A stretch of DNA of 64,000 bases from Iris pallida (lineage: Eukaryota > Streptophyta > Magnoliopsida > Asparagales > Iridaceae). Below the pieces are notes generated by a model. It saw nothing but the letters and a program-made list of their open reading frames with translations. It searched no databases and was not told the origin of the DNA. Location of the stretch: contig JANAVB010031417.1 of the NCBI GenBank assembly GCA_029216955.1, forward strand, positions 21,587,938-21,651,937. Direction: 5' to 3'. A program made the position numbers and the translations under genes. Below are positions 33,534-46,005 of the stretch, piece after piece; position 1 is the stretch's first letter, and each line of letters opens with the position of its first letter.

Positions 33534-33536
<3 letters not shown>

Positions 33537-33620
<84 letters not shown>
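33537..33620. repeat. (TA)n microsatellite in the G1 3' LTR
   Basis: About 84 bp of TA repeat, at a different place in the LTR from the tract in the partner copy, which shows independent expansion after insertion. Confidence 0.9.
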
Positions 33621-33621
<1 letters not shown>

Positions 33622-34199
33622 CCCCGTTGAAACCCATTGCTAATACATACATGTTGAGAATGGGTCGAGATGGTTTTAATTCCAGATTTGGATTCACTAA
33701 ACCTATTTCAAAAACCATTGGTATTACTTTCCTTTTGAGCATTGTATATATATATACATATATATAGATAGTTTCTTGATTGTATATATATGTATATAAT
33801 AGTATATTAATTTGGAATATATCATGATTGTGTTTGTTGTTTTAATCTCAGAATTTACCTCATTTTAGTAAGCACCAGTACACACACACACGCACACATC
33901 ACTTTTTGTTAGATTTGGGTTTTGTTGTATTGTATATACACATGTGTGTATATACCTATATGTATATATATATTTAAGCTTGTTAATTCTCTTAGATTAG
34001 ATTTTAGTTGTGTATATGACTATAGGAGCCCTAGGACAGATATGATTTGTAATTTTGAGCTTAGTTTAGTCGAATTGGCCGACAAGTTGACCAAATTGAC
34101 AAAAGTCAACTTTGGGTCAAACTTGATCCAATTCAACTCAAACGAACTCCGAATGACCTGAAATTTTGTGTATGACCTAGAAATTAGTAGACGAACCAG

Positions 34200-34272
34200 T
34201 TGACCCAGGTTTGACCAGGTTTGACCAGCATTGACCAAGTTTGACCAGAGTTGACCGAGGGTTGACTTTGAC
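34200..34272 (+). promoter_or_regulatory. W-box array in the G1 3' LTR
   Basis: Eight TTGAC cores, matching the 5' LTR array. One core that is TTGACT in the 5' copy is TTGACC here. Confidence 0.6.
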
Positions 34273-36672
34273 CAAAATGGACCTAGAAGCATGTAGTCTT
34301 GCATTGTAGCTATTTCTTTTGATATTGTGGACTTGGTTGTGACATGTGTGTATTTTAAATAGGTTTACATTGCCCCAGTTTAGTTACACCTTATCATCAG
34401 CAGTTCGATTTGCCAGGCGAGTACATTCTCTGATCTTTTCATACTTCTTTGGATATGTTCTCTTGTTATAGACTAGTATACTTGATGCTGACACGATGTT
34501 CACACGGATTAGTATCCTATGGATCTTTTCATGCGATGTTATTCCCTCGGATACATCGAGTATGTCATGTTCATGTACTTTATCATGGCCATCATGTACT
34601 CCATGTATTCATATTTATCCATGTGCACTCATATGTTATTCATGTACACTCATGACCATATGAGCTTCATGTATACAGTAGTTGTTATCCATGTGCAATA
34701 ACATAACATGCATTGATCCTTGTGTATTGATTGGGGGAAGGATGAGTGTGGTTGGTTATATGATCATTATCCCCAGTAGTTGTTATCCATGTGCACTCCT
34801 TAGCTGTATCCATGTGCAACCCAAGCTGTTTACATAACCAATTCATGCTCTGAATCAAGTAGAAGGTTACATTTCTCTATTTTATCATATTATATCTCAG
34901 TTACAGTCTCTCTCTTGTTGATTATTCTTTACAGCGATTCATGTATAGTTTTCTATAGCTTGCTTTATATGTCCATTCCTGCTATGAACTGTTGTGAGAG
35001 ATATGTGCTCGTTCCGTCCTGACTGGGCATGTTAAAATTTTTACAGGTGATGATGGGGAGTACTGTCCTACTTATTATGGCATTGGCTTAGATGACACTG
35101 GCGACGTGGACCCTCAGAAGGATCCAGCAGTCGCTGAAGACTTGCCTATAGTCTAGCTGAGACTTAGTTTTTATTGTCTTTCCACTTGAGACATTATGAG
35201 TTGTACTTGAGTTTTATTCTGGTGTTTACACCTAGACTTGTATCTGTGACTCTCTTGAGATTCTTTCTTCTATTCCATCTTAGTATTGTGATTGAGTTAC
35301 TTATTATTTACTCTCCATTCGGAGTTTATTTTAGACTTTATTAGATACTGTGACTCAGGACAGCGTGTAACCCCTCTTCCCGAAATTTTGATAATATATT
35401 TTTTATTTATTTATTTGAATTAATGGTGATTTTTAGAGTTTTTATAAATAATTATTTAGTTAATTTTACGATTGGTAATTTTAGCCATAGTGGAGTTTGG
35501 AGTACACGATGACTAAGAATCGTGGCACGGATAGTGCAATGGCGTGCTTTGGGCTAGTGTAGTAGCACTGCAAAGGAAGGCCGAGCCATAGTGATATCCT
35601 AACTAGGAAAACCAGGCCAAGTTGCAACTTATCCCCCATAGAACGTTTTAGTTATTTATTAATTATATTATGGAGTTAGGAAAATAAATTATACCATTTT
35701 AGCCCGGCCTGGACCCGAACTGAGCTCAAGCCCAAGTAGTCATACGGCACGTCCAATGACATACTTGTTGGCGTATTTTGTAAGATGATGTTGTATTCCA
35801 TTTTTGATAAATTGATGAAATACTTCTAAGTATTCGTATTTTAAATATTATAAATATTATTATTAGTGAGAATCAGTGACGTTGTATAAGTCATTATGGA
35901 TTTATTAAATTTCGTTATCAATATCATTATTTTATTTTATTATCAATATATTATTGGGGTTATTATTATATAATATTATTTTATTATTATGGGTTATATT
36001 ATTTTGTCAATAAATACATTATTGGTTTGATTACAGTGTTATTAGTCTTATTATTATTATTAATGCTAATATTGTGGTTATTAGATAAATAAATTATTTA
36101 TTAAAAATAGTTATTAGTATTTTATTCTCTATCAAGGATATATATATAAATATATATATAATATGTGTGTGCATGAATAAATGAATATATTATAGGGATG
36201 AATACTTATATATACAAAAAAATATTGTGTGAGTGTATCTACATGTAAATATATATATATAATCGTACGTATGTGGGTATATGTAAATATTTAATGGTAT
36301 ATATACAGGTATAATTGTCTATATATATATATATAGGTATATATATAGAAAAGAAATAGAAGAAGAAAAGAAAAAGAGAATGAATAAGGAGCAGAGTACC
36401 CATGTGCAACAGCCGGCTACTGTGCTCATTCCCTAGCCCAAGCAGTAACAACTCGAGCATGGGCCACAGCAGAGCTTCATAGCTGGAGCTTGTAACCCAA
36501 GTGGGGGGCTTTAGGATAGCTAGGACTGTTGGTTCGGTTCCTTGGGTTTAGTTGCAATCGATTACCCATAGTCTGGCCTACTCGTTCCAAGCTGAGAATT
36601 GGCCACACCAACTCTCCAAACCGAGAGCAAGGAGCCAGGGCCCGACCCGCGCTTTCTCCTACAACACGCGAG

Positions 36673-36710
36673 TATAAGAGCAGTCGAGGGATCGAATACG
36701 CAAACCCTAA
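36673..36710 (+). promoter_or_regulatory. TATA box and telo-box of the G2 LTR
   Basis: TATAAGAG lies 29 bp before AAACCCTAA, the usual distance from TATA to start site, with a GC-rich leader after it. The same elements are at about 43890-43927 in the 3' LTR. The most convincing core promoter in the gypsy LTRs here. Confidence 0.6.
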
Positions 36711-38044
36711 TGCGAACCCACGCCGCCACCACAATCTCTTCCTGGCGCCGCACCCCAGCCACCGCAGCGCCGCCGCGAGGCCACCGCCGGCGGCCAGGGC
36801 GCGCGCGCGTCGAACTGAAGCAACCGCGACAGCAGCAGTGCGCTGTGGGAAGCTGATTTCACGGGTAGATTCCCACCGCCACGCTCGACCGTTTTGCGTG
36901 TCGATTCCTCTGGTATGACGACAACATAACCCTCTTCAATTCTATGCTTTTAATTCGTAAGTAGATGTTGTCGATCGTTCGAAAGATCGACTCAAAGTCG
37001 AGCGAAAACCTGTCCAAAAATAGGATAGTTTCGCAGTCCAGGAACCTACATTGACGGACCGATTTTGATCAATCCAGTAACTTTCTAGAAATTCCACCTG
37101 AACATGATTTTTGACAACATATAGGGCTAGAAAATCCTTTTTACAGAAACCAATTTGGATAACTGTGTGTCGAGAAATCGAACCCCGAACTTGGACAAAA
37201 ATATGTTTTCAAAATATAGAAATACATCCACACGACGTCCGTCCCGCCATTCCGGGTGACGTGGTCGCACACCGAAGGCATCGAAAGCTGCGTAACAGCT
37301 TCGTGGTCGTGTGGGCTTTGACGGAATTCAAATTGGTCGCGTGTGCGCGACGAATTTGATGCGTATCCGTCGAAATTCACCGTATCGGCCTCTGTGCAAG
37401 TTTCCTAATTACTTAGTACACGCTCGTCAGATCGAGATGAAACTTGCGCCGACAGGACCGTATCATTTTTCTGGTCCTGCATGCCAAGTTTGGTCCAATT
37501 CTGAGACAGTTGAATTCGACGTCGTTTTGCGGGCCCCACGGTCCCGCTCAACGGGCGATTTTGAGCACGGCCTGCCGGAATCCAACTCTGGACATACGAT
37601 TGGGTTCGTATCGAAAAACTGGATCCGTAGACATATAGTTTGACGACTTTAGAGACCGTTGACTCTGGCACGCTTTTCGGTGCAAAGCGGGTCCAACGGC
37701 GGACATCGTTTTTGTCCGAAATTACCGTTTTGCCCTTGTGTCCAGAATTGGACGTAAGGACAGGCAATCCTAGCTAATTGGACTATTCTGAGATCATTGG
37801 TATTATTTATTTCAGCTTCCGGGGACTGTTGTACGAGTTTTGACTATAGTGGCACATTGAGTAGTTCAGATTGTCGGTTTCACCAGCAAAGGACCATAGT
37901 CGAGTACAGTTTATTGTCTGTATTTCGATATTGATCTTTACTATATTTCATTGATTAGTCATTGGTTATGTGATTATTTTCTATTATAAATTGTTGAGTC
38001 GGAAATGAGAAGTACCAAGGATGTGTGATCAGACCGTAGACCGT

Positions 38045-38265
38045 GTTTATTTTCATGCAGTAGACCTCGTAGACATTGTTTATTTTCTGCAAGTAGATCT
38101 CATAGACATTGTTTATTTTCTGCAGTAGACCTCGTAGACATTGTTTATTTTCATGCAGTAGACCTCGTAGACATTGTTTATTTTCTGCAGTAGACCTCGT
38201 AGACATTGTTTATTTTCTGCAAGTAGATCTCGTAAAGTAGACCTCGTAAAGTAGACCTCGTAGAC
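38045..38265. repeat. Tandem repeats in the G2 5' LTR
   Basis: About six units of 32-35 bp (core GTAGACCTCGTAGACATTG, spacer TTTATTTTCTGCA or TTTATTTTCATGCA), then shorter 14-15 bp units ending CGTAAA. The 3' LTR copy (about 45250-45495) has one extra short unit. Frames reading NNVYEVY repeats come from this array. Confidence 0.85.
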
Positions 38266-38776
38266 CGTGCGGTGTAGCACCCCAGACCGATCACATATCA
38301 AAGGTACTTCTAATGGTGGAAAAGTATATTGGTCTATTTATTACTATTAATTTTTCTTACGGCTTTACTGTTATTTTCAAAACTCATGATTGATGTCTAA
38401 CCTTTGTTTTATAGTCATTTTCTTTATTGAAATTGCATTCAGTTAATTGTGCTCGTTCCATTCCTGACTGGAAACCAACATTTTCAGGTTAGTCGTAGAT
38501 TCACTTAGCTTGGGGAGTGACGGGGTACTTGCAGACGAAAGCCTAGTGACCAGCTAGATAGATGAATTATAGTCATTCCATATTGTACAAGTTTATATTT
38601 TTCTACAAATATAAAACTTGTGATCTTTGTAAATTAAATTAATGTTGTGAATGAGCATTGTTTGTGATTTTGATCTTCATGGCCGTGACAGCGTTCTACC
38701 GCCGACACTGCGGCGTAGGCTGGTTTGGACACGTCTCGTATCCGTTTTAAAAAAAAAATGGGTGCGGGTCGTGACA

Positions 38777-38862
38777 AGTTTTTGTGGTGGCCCATGCAGG
38801 TCCGTTTTCGTAAATAATACGGACTCGTGATAGTACTTAAGTTAGTTGTACTATTGCGAGTC
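38777..38862 (+). other. G2 primer-binding site and downstream hairpin
   Basis: AGTTTTTG then TGGTGGCCCATGCAGG follow the LTR. At 38822-38862 an inverted repeat pairs GACTCG with CGAGTC and ATAGTAC with GTACTAT, with a 2-nt internal mismatch and an 11-nt loop. Hairpins of related sequence lie at the same place in G1 and G5, so a packaging or dimerisation signal is possible. Confidence 0.6.
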
Positions 38863-41800
38863 TGCGACTAGAACATGCTCATTCACGAACAAGGATTAAT
38901 TTAATTGAATGACTAGGACTAGGAGTCCCTTATACAAATTTACCGATGGGTAGTCTAGGCCATACAATTTAGGATGAGGGTCATTAATTTTGATACCGTG
39001 TCAGGTTCCCATAGTTACACTATTACCTCTTGATAGGACGATATGATCCAATGTGGATAGATTATTCACTTGGTGAGACAAAGTTTCCTAGAGTAATGAT
39101 CTAACCTTGATGAATTATTCAATTCATTCTCTTTGCCTCTAAGATATCATCCCCATATCCTAGCCGAAATATCTATATAATTGCTAGTTGCCCTAAGAAT
39201 CATTATTTTACAAAGTTCTGATTTTGTTATCCAATACGGACCTCGAATTAGTTTCGATTCAAGTTTGTCCCTCAGAGGCTTGAATACGATGGAAGAGTTA
39301 GAATGTTTGTATTTCTTTTGTCCTCAGTTATTTTCCCTGTGAAATCTTTTATCTTAAGGGTTGTGACTGATAGGACAAATGCTTACGCTTTATTTTATAG
39401 GCAATTTGTTTAAATCTCTAGGAGCTCATGGGTTTTTACGGATGTAGTTAAAAGAATATTAGTTGACTCATAATGGCAGGACAGCAGCGCACTGTCGCCA
39501 TTTATTTGAATTATGGAGACCTTGGATTCACTGTAGCCAGCAGCGCACTGGCAAGACACGACCCCTAGAGTTGGAATTAGTCTAAGAAAATATAGGTTAT
39601 AGAATATTTTTAAAACTATGGCTAGTGGTCCTCTTTGATCGTAGTTACCCTTGTGACAGGTAGAGTATCTGATAGGATATCACCTCTGAGTCACGGAACC
39701 AAGGGTTTACCATCGTACGAGTATATGGGCGAGGCACAACTCTCAGTGAAATGACTTCAGACGTGATTACAAGTTCAGGATACTATGGAGGATATAACAA
39801 TACCATGTATGTCTCATAAGACCCGAAGCCAACACTAGTGGAAGTTCTGTAAGTTGGGTAACATGTCTCCCGACCTAGCACTCCGTGGTCCTTGTGATCT
39901 ATGGACGAGGTAATTGACTGACACTAATAAGTTACCTAGAATATAGAATCCAGAGTTCCATAACCCATTAGTTGACCAAGACCTTATGGACAGGAGGATT
40001 ATAGGAAGATTGTATAAGCCAGAGCACCAGGTGAAATTTGATTCCCTCTAAACTCGAACTACTTGTGCCTCTTTTCAAAAATCTCGCGTACTTGTATCTT
40101 GACTATTTTGACCAACGCTGCTGTTACAGCTTAGTTTTGCAAGCTCACTCTATTCTCGAGCTTGATTCGAGGCATATGTTTAGTGGGGACGCCTGCTAAC
40201 TTATTGTCTAATCAGAATTAGTGTATTATGGTCTGATCAACCATGATGTATTTGGTTCGTACTTTATTTAATTACCCTACGTGGATTGAGAGATAGATGT
40301 CTCTAGGATCTCATCCACGACTGCTTGACAATTCCTCTTAAATTATATATTCGCCCTTGAATCACATAATTGTATTCGATGACATCTTTCTTGAACTCTT
40401 TATTGTTTTTGTCTTTCACTGACTTAGAAAGACAAAAATCTCGTATTTGGTAGAGAGATACAGAGTATCCCCTATGGCTATGGTAGTTGTATACACAAGT
40501 GTAGTTATCATCGGCCAGCCAGGTGACTAGAACCTCGCCTTAAGTTACTCGTCCTCTCTGCGACCCTAAACCTACTACCTTGATCTTCTAGTCATTGGAG
40601 TCCGAGAATGATTAGGACCTTCCCCTTGACCAAATGCCAACCTAGGAGACTACTTATCCTCCAGAGACCAAATGTTGTGAGCCTCTTCTGTTTGAAGCTT
40701 GCTTCAACTAGAACCCTTGTGACGATAGTCTGGCAGGTTTGACCCCAATAGAAATTCACGATCCAGTCGTTAGAAATCTTTTCATATGACGTGCCTTAGA
40801 GTTGGTTATCCCGTCGACAACTCATGGATACTGTGGGAGAGTAGGTCATTCTATTTTATCGACCCTGTGTCATTACACACGTACTCGTTTCCCATTTATT
40901 GAGGAACGACCCTTGACTTGACTTATATCTACCGGTTTTCTTTATGCTGTGCCTCATTCTTTATTAACAAGAGTCGAGGTACAATATCCGAACTTCGAAA
41001 TTCCTCTAACCTTATCATTCCTAAAACCCATATCCTAGCTTCTAAGGTGGGTAGACTGTAAGCCTTCTAACTTTTTGAGATATACGAGGATTTTCGATTG
41101 ATTAGAATAACTTCCATAGGATGATAAATAGTGCCCTTTGTTCTCCCACTTTCCATTTAGATCATTTTGTGCCCCGGCCGTGTCATTAATATTCGGAGCA
41201 TGAGACCAGCTGTTATCTTCCAACAAGTTTCATATGCAAGATCTAGACGAGTGCACCTTCATCTAGGTATATCATGTCCCACTCAAATCCGTCCCCTTGT
41301 ACTTTATTTTCGTGGTACGACTTTCAGGTAAAGAGGACTAACTATAACCCTTACCATAGTACCGGTAAACTTTCCGACTATAAATAGAGACTTAACCTTG
41401 ACTCAATGCACTCGGCCCAATATAGGGTTGTGACCTACTCGAAGCCCACTACGCATATGTCACTAGTGTACTACCCAATTGAGGCCTCATGTGCTATTTA
41501 AACTCAAAAAGTCATAAAAGACGCATTTTGGGCTTTAGGGACCTAGCTAACCAACCAGACTGACAACTAGCTCGACCACTTGGGTGAAAACCTATTCTAG
41601 GTTACCCTAACCTAGTAGAAGTAGTATAACCATTGGGATCTTGATCAGTCAATAGAGACTAAAATCCGAGGTTCATCCAACCGACGACTGATGTCCAATT
41701 GGGAACCCATTAAGACCCAATAATACCCATTCATGCATACCACCATATTTGGACTTTAAACCGAACTATTTAAAATAGGTCCCTACACCTATTAAGTAGT

Positions 41801-42547
41801 CTCTATCTCTTAAGATGTGAAGTCATTCATAACCCTTATACCATCTACCTAGAAGTTGCGATATGATCTTGTATTGCAATTATATCCCTTGTTTGTGTGT
41901 TTAAATAACCACGGAAAGGATCACAATCTTGATTTCTCAAATTCTGTCCTATTACGGAACCTGTTCAGAAATTTCGAGAACGGAACTTCTATATTGCACG
42001 GAGTGCAAGCCACTCTAAGAAACGAAGGGTTCTCGATTTAACAAGTGACTGGACTAGAGTAGCCCACTCTAGCAAGTAAGTCAATGGTTCATAGACTTTC
42101 TTTCCATCTGCGTCATCGGGTATTCTCTATCGCTCTTGAAAATTCATAAATGCTCTTGATTTTTCTTCCCTATCTTCCTGTCCTTCCTGTTCAGAGTGAC
42201 GAATGGTCACACTTATTAGAATTTAGCAATATTTCTTAGCTACTTGTGTAAATGGTTGTATGTTAGATTCTGGGTTGTTTGATAGATCTGAGAGGTTTAT
42301 AGGTGCCATATTCAGTGGATATCAATTGGTAGCATTTATAACAATTAGTTGGATGATTATAAAATTTTAGTAACCTAGCTTTGAGGGAGTAGTGTGACCA
42401 AAGGTGGGTAGAAGTCCTCAATATTTTGTAGTTGCCAAAATGGACAATAAGAAGGATATAAACTGTTTTGAGGAATTAAAAATTCGAGGAGATTAAGGTA
42501 ATGGCATATTTCTTTTTCGAATTTAAGAAATAGTTACGAATTAGAAT
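38863..42547 (+). other. G2 interior, non-coding
   Basis: No open frame of note. 40130-40440 is conserved with G1 and G3, including TATTGTCTAATCAGAA at 40202 and a 12-bp stem hairpin (40406-40438). Around 39470-39560 GCAGCGCACTG occurs twice. The remainder resembles no protein I know on either strand. Confidence 0.55.
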
Positions 42548-42582
42548 TTTGAGGACGAAATTATTTTTAAGGTGGGTAGATT
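42548..42582 (+). other. G2 polypurine tract region
   Basis: TTTTGAGGACGAAATTATT, then TTTAAGGTGGGTAGATT, before TGTAACCCC of the 3' LTR; the gypsy PPT layout shared with G1, G3 and G4. Confidence 0.85.
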
Positions 42583-45500
42583 TGTAACCCCTCTTCCCGG
42601 AATTTTGATAATATATTTTTTATTTATTTATTTGAATTAATGGTGATTTTTAGAGTTTTATAAATAATTATTTAGTTAATTTTACGGTTGGTAATTTTAG
42701 CCATAGTGGAGTTTGGAGTACACGATGACTAAGAATCGTGGCACGGATAGTGCAATGGCGTGCTTTGGGCTAGTGTAGTAGCACTGTAAAGGAAGGCCGA
42801 GCCATAGTGATATCCTAACTAGAAAAACCAGGCCAAGTTGCGACTTATCCCCCATAGAACGTTTTAGTTATTTATTAATTATATTATGGAGTTAGGGAAA
42901 TAAATTATACAATTTTAGCCCGGCCTGGACCCGAACTGAGCTCAAGCCCAAGTAGTCATGCGGCACGTCCAATGACATACTTGTTGGCGTATTTTGTAAG
43001 ATGATGTTGTATTCCATTTTTGATAAATTGATGAAATACTTCTAAGTATTCGTATTTTAAATATTATAAATATTAGTATTAGTGAGAATCAGTGACGTTG
43101 TATAAGTCATTATGGATTTATTAAATTTCGTTATCAATATCATTATTTTATTTTATTATCAATATATTATTGGGGTTATTATTATATAATATTATTTTAT
43201 TATTATGGGTTATATCATTTTGTCAATAAATACATTATTGGTTTGATTACAGTGTTATTAGTCTTATTATTATTAATGCTAATATTGTGGTTATTAGATA
43301 AATAAATTATTTATTAAAAATAGTTATTAGTATTTTATTCTCTATCAAGGATATATATATAAATATATATATAATATGTGTGTGCATGAATAAATGAATA
43401 TATTATAGGGATGAATACTTATATATACAAAAAAATATTGTATGAGTGTATCTACATGTAAATATATATATATATAATCGTACGTATGTGGGTATATGTA
43501 AATATTTAATGGTATATATACAGGTATAATTGTCTATATATATATATATAGGTATATATATATAGAAAAGAAATAGAAGAAGAAAAGAAAAAGAGAATTA
43601 ATAAGGAGCTGAGTACCCATGTGCAACAGCCGGCCACTGTGCTCATTCCCTAGCCCAAGCAGTAACAACTCGAGCATGGGCCACAGCAGAGCTTCATAGC
43701 TGGAGCTTGTAACCCAAGTGGGGGGCTTTAGGATAGCTAGGACTGTTGGTTCGGTTCCTTGGGTTTAGTTGCAATCGATTACCCATAGTCTGGCCTACTC
43801 GTTCCAAGCTGAGAATTGGCCACACCAACTCTCCAAACCGAGAGCAGGGAGCCAGGGCCCGACCCGCACTTTCTCCTGCAACACGCGAGTATAAGAGCAG
43901 TCGAGGGATCGAATACGCAAACCCTAATGCGAACCCACGCCGCCACCACCATCTCTCCCTGGCGCCGTACCCCAGCCACCGCAGCGCCGCCGCGAGGCCA
44001 CCTTCGGCGGCCAGGGCGCGTGCGCGTCGAACTGAAGCAACCGCGACAGCAGCAGTGCGCTGTGGGAAGCTGATTTCAGGGGTAGATTCCCGCCGCCACG
44101 CTCGACCGTTTTGCGTGTCGATTCCTCTGGTATGAAGACAACATAACCCTCTTCAATTCTATGCTTTTAATTCGTAAGTAGATGTTGTCGATCGTTCGAA
44201 AGATCTACTCAAAGTCGAGCGAAAACCTGTCCAAAAACAGGATAGTTTCGCAGTCCAGGAACCTACATTGACGGACCGATTCCGATCAATCCAGTAACTT
44301 TCTAGAAATTCCACCTGAAAACGATTTTTGACAACATATAGGGCTAGAAAATCCTTTTTACAGAAACCAATTTGGATAACTGTGTGTCGAGAAATCGAAC
44401 CCCGAACTTGGACAAAAATATGTTTTCAAAATATAGAAATCCATCCACACGACGTCCGTCCCGCCATTCCGGGCGACGTGGTCGCACACCGAAGGCATCG
44501 AAAGCTGCGTAACAGCTTCATGGTCGTGTGGGCTTTGACGGAATTCAAATTGGTCGCGTATGCGCGACGAATTTGATGCGTATCCGTCGAAATTTACCGT
44601 ATCGGCCTCTGTGCAAGTTTCCCAATTACTTAGTGCACGCTCGTCAGATCGAGACGAAACTTACGCCGACAGGACCGTATCATTTTTCTAGTCCTGCATG
44701 CCAAGTTTGGTCCAATTCTGAGATAGTTGAATTCGACGTCGTTTTGCGGGCCCCACGGTCCCGCTCAACGGGCGATTTTGAGCACGGCCCGCCGGAATCC
44801 AACTCTGGACATACGGTTGGGTTCGTATCGGAAAACTGGATCCCTAGACATGTAGTTTGACGACTTTAGAGACCGTTGACTCTGGCACGCTTTTCGGTGC
44901 AAAGCGGGTCCAACGGCGGACATCATTTTTGCCCGAAATTACCGTTTTGCCCCTGTGTCCAGAATTGGACGTAAGGACAGGCAATCCTAGCTAATTGATT
45001 ATTCTGAGATCATTGGTATTGTTTATTTCAGCTTCCGAGGACTGTTGTACGGGTTTTGACTATAGTGGCACATTGAGTAGTTCAGATTGTCGGTTTCACC
45101 AGCAAAGGACCACAGGCGAGTACAGTTTATTGTCTGCATTTCGATATTGATCTTTACTATATTTCATTGATTAGTCATTGGTTATGTGATTATTTTCTAT
45201 TATAAATTGTTGAGTCGGGAATGAGAAGTACCAAGGATGTGTGATCAGACCGTAGACCGTATTTATTTTCATGCAGTAGACCTCGTAGACATTGTTTATT
45301 TTCTGCAAGTAGACCTCGTAGACATTGTTTATTTTCTGCAGTAGACCTCGTAGACATTATTTATTTTCATGCAGTAGACCTCGTAGACATTATTTATTTT
45401 CTGCAGTAGACCTCGTAGACATTGTTTATTTTCTGCAAGTAGATCTCGTAAAGTAGACCTCGTAAAGTAGACCCCATAAAGTAGACCTCGTAGACCATGC

Positions 45501-46005
45501 GGTGTAGCACCCCAGACCGATCACATATCAAAGGTACTTCTAATGGTGGAAAAGTATATTGGTCTATTTATTACTATTGATTTTTCTTACGGCTTTACTG
45601 TTATTTTCAAAACTCATGATTGATGTCTAACCTTTGTTTTATAGTCATTTTCTTTATTGAAATTGCATTCAGTCAATTGTGCTCGTTCCATTCCTGACTG
45701 GAAACCAATATTTTCAGGTTAGCCGTGGATTCACTTAGCTTGGGGAGTGACGGGGGTACTTGCAGACGAAAGCCTAGTGACCAGCTAGATAGATGAATTG
45801 TAGTCATTCCATATTGTACAAGTTTATATTTTTCTACAAATGTAAAACTTGTGATCTTTGTAAATTAAATTAATGTTGTGAATGAGCATTGTTTGTGATT
45901 TTGATCTTCATGGCCGTGACAGCGTTCTACCGCCGACACTGCGGCGTAGGCTGGCTTGGACACGTCTCGTATCCGTTTTAAAAAAAACAGGTGCGGGTCG
46001 TGACA
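42583..46005 (+). repeat. G2 3' LTR
   Basis: Collinear partner of 35366-38776 with scattered single-base differences, one extra short repeat unit and small length changes in the AT-rich part. A one-G insertion after the acceptor-like site (near 45754) shifts the short acidic frame relative to the 5' LTR. Ends GGGTCGTGACA at 46005, followed by CAGCG and the rest of G1. Confidence 0.9.

Larger units (their letters stand above)
31361..35365 (+). repeat. G1 3' LTR, first part
   Basis: Collinear with 23619-27535, including telo-boxes, donor-like site (32180/32181), GC-rich part, TA tract (33537-33620), W-box array (34200-34272) and acidic frame. It retains about 100 bp (33670-33770) that the 5' LTR lacks beside its TA tract. 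Interrupted after CAGCG (35361-35365) by G2; the last 76 bp follow at 46011-46086. Confidence 0.9.
35366..38776 (+). repeat. G2 5' LTR
   Basis: In order: AT-rich part with AT-repeats (35800-36340), a likely TATA box TATAAGAG (36673-36680), telo-box (36702-36710), a GC-rich leader (36720-36900) with CGCCGCC words, donor-like CTG/GTATGA (36912/36913), tandem repeats (38045-38265), CTGAC plus TTTTCAG acceptor-like end (38487), a short acidic frame and the GC hairpin (38700-38715). Frames of 60-130 codons at 36500-37700 are Arg/Ala-rich composition artefacts or remain unexplained. Confidence 0.9.
35366..46005 (+). mobile_element. G2: LARD-like gypsy derivative with no protein
   Basis: Perfect TSD CAGCG (35361-35365 and 46006-46010). 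LTRs 35366-38776 (3411 bp) and 42583-46005 (3423 bp) start TGTAACCCCTCTTCCCG and end GGTGCGGGTCGTGACA. The interior of 3.8 kb has the shared PBS, a strong hairpin, a block conserved with G1 and G3, and a TTGAGGACGAAATT-type PPT, but no gag or pol on either strand. It inserted in the 3' LTR of G1, in the stretch that both elements share near the LTR end. Confidence 0.92.

Noticed and set aside
36529..36918. A 129-codon frame rich in Arg/Ala/Pro, with a 44-kb copy at 43746
   Set aside because: It lies in the GC-rich leader part of the G2 LTR; its two copies are simply the two LTRs, and no domain is visible.
37955..38301. Minus-strand frames with NNVYEVY repeats; the array at first glance resembles a CRISPR array
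   Set aside because: The units are plain tandem repeats with near-identical spacers inside an LTR, duplicated in the partner LTR; there are no unique spacers, and this is a plant genome.
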